Shown: piece after piece, positions 1 through 6,469 of the stretch
How positions within the stretch are numbered: the first letter of the stretch is position 1
Layout: the number at the start of each line of letters is the position of its first letter
Source: Candidatus Aerophobota bacterium
GTDB lineage: Bacteria > Aerophobota > Aerophobia > Aerophobales > JAGGXI01
DNA length: 14,201 nt
Direction of reading: 5' to 3'
Assembly: GCA_021163155.1 (NCBI GenBank)
Contig: JAGGXI010000051.1
Span: forward strand, 1 to 14,201
Position numbers and translations under genes: made by a program
The notes under the pieces: generated by a model
Told to the model about the DNA's origin: nothing
Seen by the model: the letters and a program-made list of their open reading frames with translations, nothing else
Databases searched by the model: none

Positions 1-372
1 CTTTTCTTTTTTAACGAGAACATCTCTTGACAAGGGAAGTTCAAAGGTAGAGGAAAGAGGAGCTTGCTTTATTACCATCTCACCTTCTGTTTCTTTTATA
101 GGAGTAGATAAAACTTCTTTTACGAGATTATCTGCATAATTAGAGCAGTAATATTCTTCTCTTTCTAACATAAGTGATTCATTTAAAGGTAACTCTAAAG
201 AAGTTCTTCGTATAGATTCTATATATTGAGCTGGTAACAGATTATTTTTCTTTCTCTTTTCTTTTTTAACGAGAACATCTCTTGACAAGGGAAGTTCAAA
301 GGTAGAGGAAAGAGGAGCTTGCTTTATTACCATCTCACCTTCTGTTTCTTTTATAGGAGTAGATAAAACTTC
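1..372 (-). repeat. Perfect 117-bp direct repeat, 255-bp period, inside the TonB-like gene
   Basis: Bases 1-117 and 256-372 are identical along their whole length. The period of 255 bp equals 85 codons, so the repeat keeps the reading frame, and on the minus strand it begins exactly at a codon boundary (residue 117). The 138 bases between the copies (118-255) do not resemble the sequence just before the first copy. The right edge is sharp: identity stops at 117/372. The left edge coincides with the window start, so the second copy may continue, either as one tandem duplication or as several 85-residue units. Confidence 0.95.
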
Positions 373-720
373 CGGGTTATATGGGAGGACTCTCGCCTTA
401 TCTTTAGCTATCTTAGGGTTAATAGAGGAGATTTTGTTAGCTTTTCTATATATACACTTAAAAGATGGAGCGGTTATCTCCATATAGCTGGTTAATGCTT
501 TATTGTTAAGAGAACTTAGAGAAAAGTTCTCTAATCTCTTTTGGTAATTCCAATATGTTTCTCTCTTTTTAAGTTTCCGCTCGGCCGGTTTTTCTCTCTG
601 TTCAAATTTGTAGGTTAGTCGAACTTCACTTTTTATGTTTTCCTCTTTTGGGAAGAAATTAGAAAAGGCAAATATTAATCCTAAATGGATTCCCAAAGAA
701 ATGAGTAAGAACCATCGCAT
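1..720 (-). CDS. TonB-like energy transducer, N-terminal part (runs off the window)
   Basis: The frame is open from an ATG at 720 to the window edge (240 codons), so the C-terminus is missing. Residues 4-20 form one hydrophobic segment with a Ser8-x-x-Ile-His12 arrangement, matching the Ser/His pair conserved in the TonB transmembrane anchor that contacts ExbB/ExbD. The rest is a charged, Lys/Glu-rich stretch expected to span the periplasm; the classic Pro-Lys/Pro-Glu repeat region is not seen. It starts 1 nt after the exbD stop, with GAGGAAA about 8 nt upstream of the ATG, so it is translated from the same mRNA as exbB and exbD. Residues 117-155 recur without change at 202-240. TonB identity rests on the anchor motif and the operon; the diagnostic C-terminal domain lies outside the window. 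A TolA-like protein is the main alternative, less likely beside a TonB-dependent receptor. Confidence 0.75.
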   Translation of the reverse strand, partial: MRWFLLISLGIHLGLIFAFSNFFPKEENIKSEVRLTYKFEQREKPAERKLKKRETYWNYQKRLENFSLSSLNNKALTSYMEITAPSFKCIYRKANKISSINPKIAKDKARVLPYNPEVLSTPIKETEGEMVIKQAPLSSTFELPLSRDVLVKKEKRKKNNLLPAQYIESIRRTSLELPLNESLMLEREEYYCSNYADNLVKEVLSTPIKETEGEMVIKQAPLSSTFELPLSRDVLVKKEK

Positions 721-721
721 T

Positions 722-1111
722 TTACTGTTTCCTCGAGATTTTTGTGGCTAAGGTAACCTCTTCGGCTCCAGCCATTCTGGCAATATCCATAATTTTCACG
801 GGAACCTTAAAGGGTAAGTTTTGGTCGGCGTTAATTACCACCAGTTTCTTTCCTTCCTCTTTAAATATAGATTTAAGTAGAGGCAAAAGTATATCTAAAC
901 TTATAGCTTTTTCTTCTACGAAAATTCCTCCTTTTTCGTTAACGAATATGTTGATGCCTTGAGATTGGTTGGTGCCGGAGCTGCTTTTCGGTAAATTCAG
1001 TTTCATTTCTGTTTGAGATGCAGTAGCGGTAAGTAAAAGAAAAATCAATAAAAGAAGTAATATATCAATTAAAGGAGTTATTTGAAGTGTCAGAGGAATC
1101 TTTTTTCTCAT
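722..1111 (-). CDS. exbD: ExbD/TolR biopolymer transport protein
   Basis: 129 residues, normal for ExbD/TolR. A short cytoplasmic N-terminus precedes a single transmembrane helix (about residues 11-31) of the form TPLIDILLLLLIFLL. Asp16 occupies the place of the essential proton-pathway aspartate of ExbD (Asp25 in E. coli). The remainder is periplasmic and ends with the family pattern V-x-I-x-A-D near residues 91-96 and M-D-x-A-R-x-A-G around 108-115. The start codon overlaps the exbB stop (ATGA, 1108-1111), and the stop lies 1 nt before the TonB-like start, so translation is coupled. The only Shine-Dalgarno-like sequence is a weak AGAGAG. ExbD works with ExbB in the inner membrane to convert proton flow into motion of TonB. 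TolR is excluded mainly by context. Confidence 0.9.
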   Translation of the reverse strand: MRKKIPLTLQITPLIDILLLLLIFLLLTATASQTEMKLNLPKSSSGTNQSQGINIFVNEKGGIFVEEKAISLDILLPLLKSIFKEEGKKLVVINADQNLPFKVPVKIMDIARMAGAEEVTLATKISRKQ

Positions 1112-1734
1112 TTTTTATTCTCTCTTAGTTCTCTTCGAGAAAGAAGAATGTCTAAATGGGAGATTGCTTCTTTTATCTTTAGAGAGAAATCTTCCAGGCG
1201 ACCTTCTAAGTGATAATATACAATTAAGGTGGGAATAGCTATAGTTAGTCCAGCAGCAGTGGTAAGTAAAGCTTCCCAGATTCCGCCGGCTAAAGTTCCG
1301 ACGTTTACCGGGCCTCCTACCTTTTCTATGGATAGAAAAACCTTTATCATTCCACTTACAGTTCCCAAAAGACCAAGAAGAGGAGCAATTTGCCCTATAA
1401 TTCCCAAAGCTCTTATATTTTTACCTAATTCTCTTGTTTGAACAGAAATAAAGTTTTCATAAAGTATCTCTTTTTCTCTGACGGGAGAACGATAGTTTTC
1501 TATTATTAGCCGACAAAGTTTATCAGAGAAGTTCCCGTTTCTTTGATAGCGATGGGCAGCCTTATCTATCCTCCCTGCCATTACCGAATCTTCCATCTGA
1601 GAAAGAAAAGCTGTGGAATTAAATCTAACTTTTCTAAATTTAAATAGTCTCTCTAAAATAATGGAAAGGGAGATAATGGAACAGAATAAAATAGGCCACA
1701 TTGCCCATCCTCCCTTTAAAAGGAATTTTGTCAT
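1108..1734 (-). CDS. exbB: ExbB/TolQ/MotA-family proton channel subunit
   Basis: 208 residues from the ATG at 1734. An ATG 30 nt further upstream (1764) is in frame but has no ribosome-binding site, whereas AGGAG sits 7 nt before 1734, so the shorter form (beginning MTKFLLKGGW) is preferred. There are three transmembrane segments: about 9-30, 109-131 and 155-175. The second carries GQIAPLLGLLGTVSGMI and the third ALLTTAAGLTIAIPTL, the two signature blocks of the MotA/TolQ/ExbB family that line the proton pathway and contain the conserved Thr residues. The long loop between the first two helices is cytoplasmic, as in ExbB. It heads the exbB-exbD-tonB cluster, 189 bp downstream of the receptor gene; that gap holds a repeat element. 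It may be cotranscribed with the receptor or have its own promoter, which I could not identify. Confidence 0.92.
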   Translation of the reverse strand: MTKFLLKGGWAMWPILFCSIISLSIILERLFKFRKVRFNSTAFLSQMEDSVMAGRIDKAAHRYQRNGNFSDKLCRLIIENYRSPVREKEILYENFISVQTRELGKNIRALGIIGQIAPLLGLLGTVSGMIKVFLSIEKVGGPVNVGTLAGGIWEALLTTAAGLTIAIPTLIVYYHLEGRLEDFSLKIKEAISHLDILLSRRELRENKK

Positions 1735-1776
1735 CGGGAATCTCCTAAGGGATAGTTTTCCCATAATTATTTTAAT

Positions 1777-1912
1777 CCGTATTCGGCAAACTATTAATTT
1801 GATAGCTTTGAGCAGGAGAAGCTTTAGCCTCCCAATTACCTCTAACTATTGCTTTACCCCGTTAGATAGTATAAACATCTAATGGGGTTTACGAAGGGCG
1901 GCTAAAGTCCCC
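1777..1912. repeat. Dispersed palindromic repeat, copy C
   Basis: This fills the gap between the receptor gene and exbB. It begins with ATTCGGCAAACTATTA (1781-1796), continues with GCTTTAGCCTCCC plus an AATTACCTCTAACT tail, and contains a hairpin CCCCGTTAGAT (1857-1867) / ATCTAATGGGG (1877-1887). The first half matches copy D at 3981-4050. The hairpin, read in reverse complement, matches a block of copy A near 12862-12892. The start resembles the right arm of the inverted repeat at 6470-6557. Folded RNA from it could affect mRNA stability or readthrough between receptor and exbB. Confidence 0.75.
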
Positions 1913-1923
1913 TTATATTTTCC

Positions 1924-3873
1924 TTAAAAATTAATCTTCACTCCTCCTGTATAAGTAGCTCCTGGTAGAGGATTGTATTGTATCTGTTCGTATTTTTCGT
2001 TAAGAATATTATTTCCAGAGATGAATATTTGCAGGTTCTTCTTTATTTTCCAGAGGACGTCAAATCCTAACAGACTGTAAGGAGAGAGTGTATTTAAATT
2101 TTCTCTATCGGTGTATCTTTTCCCCACTATCTGGCCATTAATTTTCAAACGGAGAGGTTTATTTACCCCGTATACTAAATTCCAGGAAGCAGAATGCTGA
2201 GGGCGATAAGTTAAAAATTTCCCCTTGTATTCTTTCTGGTCAGTAGCTTTCAGGTAAGTATAATTGATACTCACACTTACGGGAGAGAAAGGGATTACTT
2301 TAATTTCTCCTTCCCACCCTTTTAATTCACTCTTATCCACGTTCATAGATTCCCATCTCCAAAGGCTTGTCTCAGTCCAGTTTATCAAATCATCAACCTG
2401 TTGCCTATAAAAAGAGACTCTTCCTAAAAAGCGGGAAGAAAATATATGTTCACATCCCACTTCGTAACCTGAAGATTTCTCCGGCTTTAAATCGGGATTT
2501 CCAAACAATCCAGAGCCCCAACCCCAGTCTTCTTCCCAATAAAGGTCATTAATGGTAGGAGCCCTAAATCCTTTTCCGTAGGAGAGCCGGAAGGTAGTTT
2601 TATAATCTGGATTTAAAAGTAGATTGACTCGGGGGCTTAGCTGGGAACCATATACCGAATGGTCATCATACCTGGCACTTATAACTAAATCTGTGTTGGA
2701 GGAAGCGTCTATTTCATCCTGGAGAAATAAAGCTCCTAAATTTTGTTTTTTTTCTCCTCCAATCCTGGAACTTCCATCTTTGGTGAGTACATTTACAATA
2801 TCTTGCTTCCATTCTCCTCCCCAGGATAGGTGATGGATTTTACTCCGTATAAAGTTATGTTGGAAAATCATTCCCAAAGTTTTGTTTTTCGTAGTGTCTT
2901 TTTGGAGCCCTGTCCAGTTTTGAGGATTTTCATATACCGTCTGATCGCCGCTGAAGTAAGTCTTCAGGGAAAAACTGGAATTTTCTTTCAATTTGCCATT
3001 GTAAGTAATATCTCCCCAATAATTTTTGTCTTTTTGAGTAGCTTGAGGAGTAGGATAATTTATTGCTCCGGGACATCCTCTATTTTCACGGGTGTATCCT
3101 CCTGAAAGGATAATCTTAGAGGAATTGTCTGTGTCTTTTGATAATTTTCCGCTAAAGTAAAGTCTATCTTTATCACTGTTCTCTATATCTCCTTGAGATG
3201 CATCTCCTATTCCACTAATAAGATAACCAAGGGCATCTCGGGTTCCCCCGTAAGAGAAGCTAATTAGTTTATGCTCTAAGCTTCCATAACTTGCTTGTAA
3301 AAAAGTAGAGGATTCTTTAGGACAGGGTTGAGTAATAATGTTAATTACTCCTCCCAGAGCTCCCGTCCCGTAAAGAGAAGAAAACGGTCCCCGCACTACT
3401 TCTATTCTCTCTATCCCAACTAAAGGATATAAACTTAAATCTGCTGTCCCTGAAGATGCTTGGTTAATCGGACGTCCATCTATAAGAATGAGTACTTGAC
3501 TGCTGGTGCTTCCCCTTATGCTCGCTATAGCTAATCCATTAGTCCCATAACTTTTTATTTCTGCTCCCACTACCTGTTCTAAAATTTCACCGATATTATC
3601 GGCTGATGAAGAGGCTATCTCTTCTTCAGTGATAACGGTTACAGAACTCGGAACCTCCTTTAAGAGATGAGGAGTACGGGTAGCCGTAATTACTACCTTT
3701 CCTAAATCAAAAGTCTCATCCGCCTGAGCTCCCAGGCATACCAAGAATAATATAAGGAGACTGTTAACTACTACACCCAATGACTTTGCTTTTCTCCTCC
3801 TGTAAACTGTGTGTTGCTTACTTCTTTGCTTTTTCTCTCTTCCAGGTGTTTCTTCTGTATTTCTTAAAATCAT
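1924..3873 (-). CDS. btuB: TonB-dependent outer-membrane receptor, BtuB-like (cobalamin)
   Basis: 649 residues. The N-terminus is long and basic (about 30 residues), followed by a hydrophobic signal core (31-48) and a likely signal-peptidase site after Ala51 (AQA-DE). GKVVITATR at about 58-66 is a TonB box. The plug domain spans roughly 70-180 (VPSSVTVIT, LIDGRPIN, RIEVVRGPFSSLYGTGALGG). The C-terminal part is a beta-barrel with the family block FRAP...GNPDLKPE and it ends in Phe, as outer-membrane barrels do. GGAGG 6 nt before the ATG supports this start despite the long leader. The cobalamin riboswitch about 400 nt upstream on the same strand points to B12 or a corrinoid as substrate, and exbB/exbD/tonB downstream would power import. 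A TATAAT at 3930-3925 might be an extra promoter, but no good -35 accompanies it. Receptor class is certain; the substrate is inferred from the riboswitch. Confidence 0.9.
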   Translation of the reverse strand: MILRNTEETPGREKKQRSKQHTVYRRRKAKSLGVVVNSLLILFLVCLGAQADETFDLGKVVITATRTPHLLKEVPSSVTVITEEEIASSSADNIGEILEQVVGAEIKSYGTNGLAIASIRGSTSSQVLILIDGRPINQASSGTADLSLYPLVGIERIEVVRGPFSSLYGTGALGGVINIITQPCPKESSTFLQASYGSLEHKLISFSYGGTRDALGYLISGIGDASQGDIENSDKDRLYFSGKLSKDTDNSSKIILSGGYTRENRGCPGAINYPTPQATQKDKNYWGDITYNGKLKENSSFSLKTYFSGDQTVYENPQNWTGLQKDTTKNKTLGMIFQHNFIRSKIHHLSWGGEWKQDIVNVLTKDGSSRIGGEKKQNLGALFLQDEIDASSNTDLVISARYDDHSVYGSQLSPRVNLLLNPDYKTTFRLSYGKGFRAPTINDLYWEEDWGWGSGLFGNPDLKPEKSSGYEVGCEHIFSSRFLGRVSFYRQQVDDLINWTETSLWRWESMNVDKSELKGWEGEIKVIPFSPVSVSINYTYLKATDQKEYKGKFLTYRPQHSASWNLVYGVNKPLRLKINGQIVGKRYTDRENLNTLSPYSLLGFDVLWKIKKNLQIFISGNNILNEKYEQIQYNPLPGATYTGGVKINF

Positions 3874-3980
3874 CTTTAACCTCCTTGTTATAGTTGATTT
3901 TTTGTAACTGGTATAATATAAGTAATTATATCTAGATTTTTAAAGAAACAGATTCTCTTCGTTCTTTGAAAGTCCTTTAG

Positions 3981-4087
3981 CCCAGAATTCGACAATCTAT
4001 TAAAGCTCTCTACAGAGTAGGGGAGGCTTTAGCCTCCCAATTACCTCTAACTCTTGTTTTACAAAGGGCGATTAGCCTCACCCCTAC
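3981..4087. repeat. Dispersed palindromic repeat, copy D, in the receptor leader
   Basis: It opens with CCCAGAATTCGACAATCTAT, a diverged form of the copy C start. The core is an 18-bp palindrome GGGAGGCTTTAGCCTCCC (4021-4038), followed by AATTACCTCTAACT as in copy C. It lies between the riboswitch terminators and the receptor start codon, so any riboswitch-controlled transcript must pass through it. Bases 3874-3980 and 4088-4172 show no gene. Confidence 0.75.
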
Positions 4088-4172
4088 ACACTAAACAGCC
4101 AATTAGCCCCAGATTTATTTGTATTACTATAATTGAACAGGCTGAATAGTTACGATTTTTTTAACAATTAAT

Positions 4173-4213
4173 AAAAAACCCCAACCTCCTCTTTCTGGGG
4201 GTCGGGGTTTTTA
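4173..4213 (-). terminator. Intrinsic terminator, probable riboswitch off-switch
   Basis: AAAAACCCC (4174-4182) pairs with GGGGTTTTT (4204-4212). The stem extends inward through ACC/GGT and TCC/GGG pairs with one mismatch around a short loop. On the minus strand the stem is followed by a run of six or more T. The U-tract/A-tract symmetry would let it terminate on either strand. It lies downstream of the B12 aptamer in the direction of the receptor gene. Confidence 0.8.
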
Positions 4214-4220
4214 TTCCAAT

Positions 4221-4258
4221 AAAAAACCACCGCTTCTTATACCGCGAAGAAGAGGGGT
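4221..4258 (-). terminator. Candidate first terminator hairpin after the riboswitch
   Basis: On the minus strand CTTCTT (complement of 4252-4247) pairs with AAGAAG (4238-4233), with further broken C-G pairs outside, followed by TTTTTTATT (4226-4218). It begins about 10 nt after the aptamer's closing stem, where an expression platform is expected. The stem is less regular than the next one, so it may instead be part of an antiterminator arrangement. Confidence 0.5.
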
Positions 4259-4267
4259 ATTTTTACC

Positions 4268-4472
4268 TATAGGTAGGTATTCTGGCTTCCGGTCATCCCC
4301 CATATCATAGGAGGTTCCTACTTTCCACGCCTTCCCGTCAGCAATTATGCTAAACAGTGGCATCTGCCTATCTACTTTCTAGATAGACAGGTGGATTTAG
4401 TTACCGGTCACAGCGGCGCGACCGCGAGGGATTCTCACCCTCTTCCCTTTTAATCCTTAAAAGGACCTACAG
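4268..4472 (-). promoter_or_regulatory. Cobalamin (B12) riboswitch
   Basis: Read on the minus strand, the conserved cobalamin aptamer blocks occur in order: GTAGGTCC (closing stem, 4471-4464), GGGTGAGAATCCC (4440-4428), CGCCGCTGTGA (4418-4408), GCCACTG (4361-4355), GACGGGAAGGCGTGG (4339-4325), and the B12 box GACCGGAAGCCAGAATACC (4294-4276), ending in ACCTACC, which closes the first stem. The B12 box departs from the usual GCCAGGAGACCTGCC at a few positions, with compensating GTAGGT/ACCTAC pairing. Length of about 205 nt is normal. The hairpins that follow imply transcriptional control: binding of adenosylcobalamin or a related corrinoid would favour termination before the receptor gene. Confidence 0.95.
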
Positions 4473-4512
4473 TAAAATACAAATCCTGATTTTCAAATTA
4501 ACTATTTATTTT

Positions 4513-4540
4513 ATAATATATTACTCTCAAAAAATGTCAA
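4513..4540 (-). promoter_or_regulatory. Candidate sigma70-type promoter of the riboswitch transcript
   Basis: TTGACA (4540-4535), a 16-nt spacer and TATTAT (4518-4513) on the minus strand. The predicted start near 4506 would give a leader of about 35 nt before the riboswitch aptamer, a sensible position. Confidence 0.65.
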
Positions 4541-4549
4541 ATTTACGCA

Positions 4550-4651
4550 TCAAATTTGCTTTTCCTTTAATAAAAATTTCCAGAGAGGAATTATTCTTAT
4601 TGTTGTTTTTCCTTCCCACCAGGGATTAAGGGCGTAATATATCTCTTCCAT
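4550..4651 (-). pseudogene. 33-codon ORF, possible N-terminal relic of an AAA-type ATPase
   Basis: It begins at the ATG at 4651, only 3-4 nt after the start predicted for the consensus promoter at 4661-4689, so the message would be essentially leaderless, and ends at TGA 4552-4550. The peptide begins MEEIYYALNPWWEGK. From memory, an acidic start with L-N-P-W-W-x-x-K is typical of the N-terminus of DUF4143-type ATP-binding proteins of about 400 residues. If that is right, only the first few per cent of the gene survives and the rest was lost when the riboswitch region came to lie next to it. It could alternatively be a leader peptide or a chance ORF. The stop codon lies 9 nt before the riboswitch promoter's -35 box. 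Confidence 0.4.
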
Positions 4652-4660
4652 ATCTAAAAA

Positions 4661-4706
4661 ATTATAACTCTAATCGAAGATTTTGTCAAATAATTTCGAT
4701 TAGAGT
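4661..4706 (-). promoter_or_regulatory. Perfect consensus promoter with a 12-bp operator dyad around the -35 box
   Basis: On the minus strand TTGACA (4689-4684), a spacer of exactly 17 nt and TATAAT (4666-4661): both hexamers match consensus at every base. A perfect 12-bp inverted repeat, ACTCTAATCGAA (4667-4678) / TTCGATTAGAGT (4695-4706), places one arm inside the spacer, abutting the -10, and the other just upstream of the -35, which sits in the 16-nt centre. A dimeric repressor bound there would block RNA polymerase. The 33-codon ORF follows at once; beyond it come the riboswitch promoter and the B12 locus. Confidence 0.8.
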
Positions 4707-4736
4707 CAAAAGTTTCATATATTTATTATAGATGAC

Positions 4737-4898
4737 TTAATGTATTCCCTTGTTATTCTTTATCCAATGTTCTATAATGTGAATACAGGAATTGTCTTTA
4801 CGGATTTTCAACTTTTTACCTACAAGACTTCCTATCTTTCGTTTTAAGAAGTCATTTATTTTATATCGGCCTCTGGTTACACAGATTCTTAAAAATGA
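4737..4898 (-). pseudogene. Possible C-terminal gene relic (53 open codons, no start)
   Basis: The minus strand is open from a stop at 4901-4899 to a TAA at 4739-4737 and has no ATG. The deduced end, from about residue 10, is rich in Lys/Arg/Ile in a plausible soluble-protein pattern (for example DFLKRKIGSLVGKK and a tail IIEHWIKNNKGIH). It lies just upstream of, and codirectional with, the consensus promoter. I do not recognise the family. A chance open frame in AT-rich DNA is a real possibility. Confidence 0.25.
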
Positions 4899-4965
4899 TT
4901 ACACTAATTTAGCGATGATAACCTAATCTATGTAATCTGAACTTTTATCTGCGAAATCTTTTATA
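4871..4965. repeat. Degenerate GATTACA/AATCTG-type repeat upstream of dinB
   Basis: The stretch reads as variations on one phrase: GGTTACACAGATTC, GATTACACTAATTTAGCGAT, AACCTAATCTATGTAATCTG and TATCTGCGAAATC. Similar chains of GATTACGCAGATT-like words occur in intergenic regions of many unrelated bacteria (from memory). No gene is seen in 4899-5021. No convincing dinB promoter could be chosen here; TAAAAT at 4982-4987 is a weak -10 candidate. Confidence 0.4.
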
Positions 4966-5002
4966 TATTTCATGATACTTCTAAAATAATACTAACTTCT
5001 TA

Positions 5003-5014
5003 TCCTCATGAGGA
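5003..5014 (+). promoter_or_regulatory. 12-bp palindrome overlapping the dinB ribosome-binding site
   Basis: TCCTCATGAGGA is a perfect palindrome, and its right half is the GAGGA of the dinB Shine-Dalgarno sequence (GAGGAG, spacing about 6 nt). An ATG inside it (5008) starts a 5-codon frame whose TGA (5023-5025) overlaps the dinB ATG (5022). Both features could modulate initiation, but with no loop the palindrome is more likely a protein site or chance than an RNA hairpin. Confidence 0.4.
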
Positions 5015-5021
5015 GTGTTTT

Positions 5022-6170
5022 ATGAGGTCTATTATCCATATAGATATGGATGCATTTTTTGCATCGGTGGAAAAGTTAGACAATATAGAACTTAAAGGTA
5101 AGCCTGTTATCGTAGGAGGGCTGGGAAAAAGAGGAGTCGTAGCTACCGCTTCTTATGAGGCTAGAAAGTACGGTATAAAAAGTGCTATGCCTATCTCTAA
5201 AGCAAAAAAACTTTGCCCTGGTGGGATATTCCTTTCTTCCAGAATTGAGCGTTACCATGAAATTTCTAAAAAAATTCGAAGAATCTTTTTATCCTATACC
5301 CCTAAGGTAGAACCTATTTCTTTAGATGAGGCTTTTTTAGATGTAACTGAAACTGTAGGCAGCTTTGATTCGGCTATCGCCAAAGCAGGAAAAATAAAAA
5401 GGGAAATCCAGAAAAAAACAGGTCTTACCTGTTCAGCAGGAGTTGCCCCTAACAAATTTCTGGCAAAATTAGCCTCAGATATGCAAAAGCCGAACGGATT
5501 TGTGGTAATAAGGAAAAATAAGATAGACAAAATTCTTAAGGGACTTCCTGTTTCTAAGATATGGGGAGTTGGTAAAGTCACTGAACAAAAGTTAAATAAT
5601 ATGGGGATTCAGACTATAAATGATCTTAAGCAAATTCCCAGAAATAGATTGAAAAACGTATTTGGAAAACAGGGAGAAAAGCTTTATGAATTAGCAAGAG
5701 GTATTGATAGTAGCCCTGTAGAACCACATCGCCATGTTAAATCCATCTCACAGGAGATAACCTTCGGAGAAGATTTAAAAAACTCAGAGAAGGTTAAGTC
5801 ATTTATTGTAAGATTAAGCGAAGAGGTGGGGAGTGCTTTAAGGAAGAAAAAATTTCGAGCCAAAACAGTAAAAATAAAGGTAAGATTTTCCGATTTTACC
5901 ACTATCACAAGACAAATCTCTCTTGGCATATCTACCAATTCAACTGAGATCATAAGAAATATTGCCATAAAGCTTTTTGAAGAAAGGGTAACCAGAAACC
6001 AAGCAGTAAGACTAATTGGTGTAGGGACATCTAATATAACAAATATAAAGGAAAAACAACTTTCTTTGTTTTCGGAAACAAAGAATGAACAAAAAATTAA
6101 GAAAATAGATGATGTCTTGGATGAAATTAGGGAAAAATTTGGAAAGAATATTATCAGAAGGGGAATATAA
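5022..6170 (+). CDS. dinB: DNA polymerase IV (Y-family translesion polymerase)
   Basis: 382 residues, somewhat longer than E. coli Pol IV (351). The palm begins with IHIDMDAFFASVE: Asp8 is a metal ligand and Phe13 the steric gate. The second catalytic block SLDEAFLD supplies Asp102 and Glu103. Fingers with YEARKYGI, the block AGVAPNKFLAKLASDMQKP and a helix-hairpin-helix segment (LPVSKIWGVGKVTEQKL) follow, then the little-finger domain (about 240-340). QLSLF at 346-350 matches the beta-clamp-binding motif, with a further 32-residue Lys/Glu-rich tail. It copies across damaged template bases with low fidelity. The start is fixed by GAGGAG upstream. It stands divergent from the B12 locus and convergent with addAB. 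I see no LexA-type box that I can name, so SOS control is unproven. Confidence 0.95.
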   Translation: MRSIIHIDMDAFFASVEKLDNIELKGKPVIVGGLGKRGVVATASYEARKYGIKSAMPISKAKKLCPGGIFLSSRIERYHEISKKIRRIFLSYTPKVEPISLDEAFLDVTETVGSFDSAIAKAGKIKREIQKKTGLTCSAGVAPNKFLAKLASDMQKPNGFVVIRKNKIDKILKGLPVSKIWGVGKVTEQKLNNMGIQTINDLKQIPRNRLKNVFGKQGEKLYELARGIDSSPVEPHRHVKSISQEITFGEDLKNSEKVKSFIVRLSEEVGSALRKKKFRAKTVKIKVRFSDFTTITRQISLGISTNSTEIIRNIAIKLFEERVTRNQAVRLIGVGTSNITNIKEKQLSLFSETKNEQKIKKIDDVLDEIREKFGKNIIRRGI

Positions 6171-6197
6171 AGGTCAATACTGAACTGGCCGGTAAGT

Positions 6198-6326
6198 ATG
6201 GAGTTCCCATCCCACTCAGATAAAGAGAAAGCTCTCCTTGGTGGGGAACTGTATAGAGAAATTGAGCAATTAAAAGTAGAACTGGACCGGCTTAAAGAAA
6301 ATCTGGAATTAGAAGAGAACCAGTAG
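6198..6326 (+). CDS. Small hypothetical protein (42 aa) behind dinB
   Basis: The frame ATG 6198 to TAG 6324-6326 encodes a short acidic/basic peptide whose second half (YREIEQLKVELDRLKENLEL) has Leu/Ile at heptad spacing, as in a short coiled coil. It lies 27 nt after the dinB stop in the same reading frame, with no stop between, so CTG 6180 or dinB readthrough are formal alternatives; DinB's own tail looks complete without it. The upstream GGTAAG is a poor ribosome-binding site. It would ride on the dinB transcript. No function can be assigned. Confidence 0.4.
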   Translation: MEFPSHSDKEKALLGGELYREIEQLKVELDRLKENLELEENQ

Positions 6327-6469
6327 TATCTTAAACAAGACAAATTACTGTCTCAAGAAGGGGTCCACTATAGAATTTTTTGGTTAATATTTCTCATTAG
6401 GGAATAGTCTCCTGATATTTAGGATGTCGCACAATGACGTCTTATGAAGTCTTGTTCAAGTTTCTTTAA

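Noticed and set aside
1-372. CRISPR-like or other short spaced array
   Set aside because: Only two copies, 117 bp long and protein-coding in frame; no array architecture. No CRISPR repeats were seen elsewhere in the window.
1735-1764. Upstream ATG for exbB at 1764
   Set aside because: No ribosome-binding site there, while AGGAG stands at proper distance from the ATG at 1734.
5684-6343. 219-codon minus-strand open frame
   Set aside because: Antisense to dinB, whose catalytic and little-finger motifs are intact; Ser/Phe-rich shadow translation.
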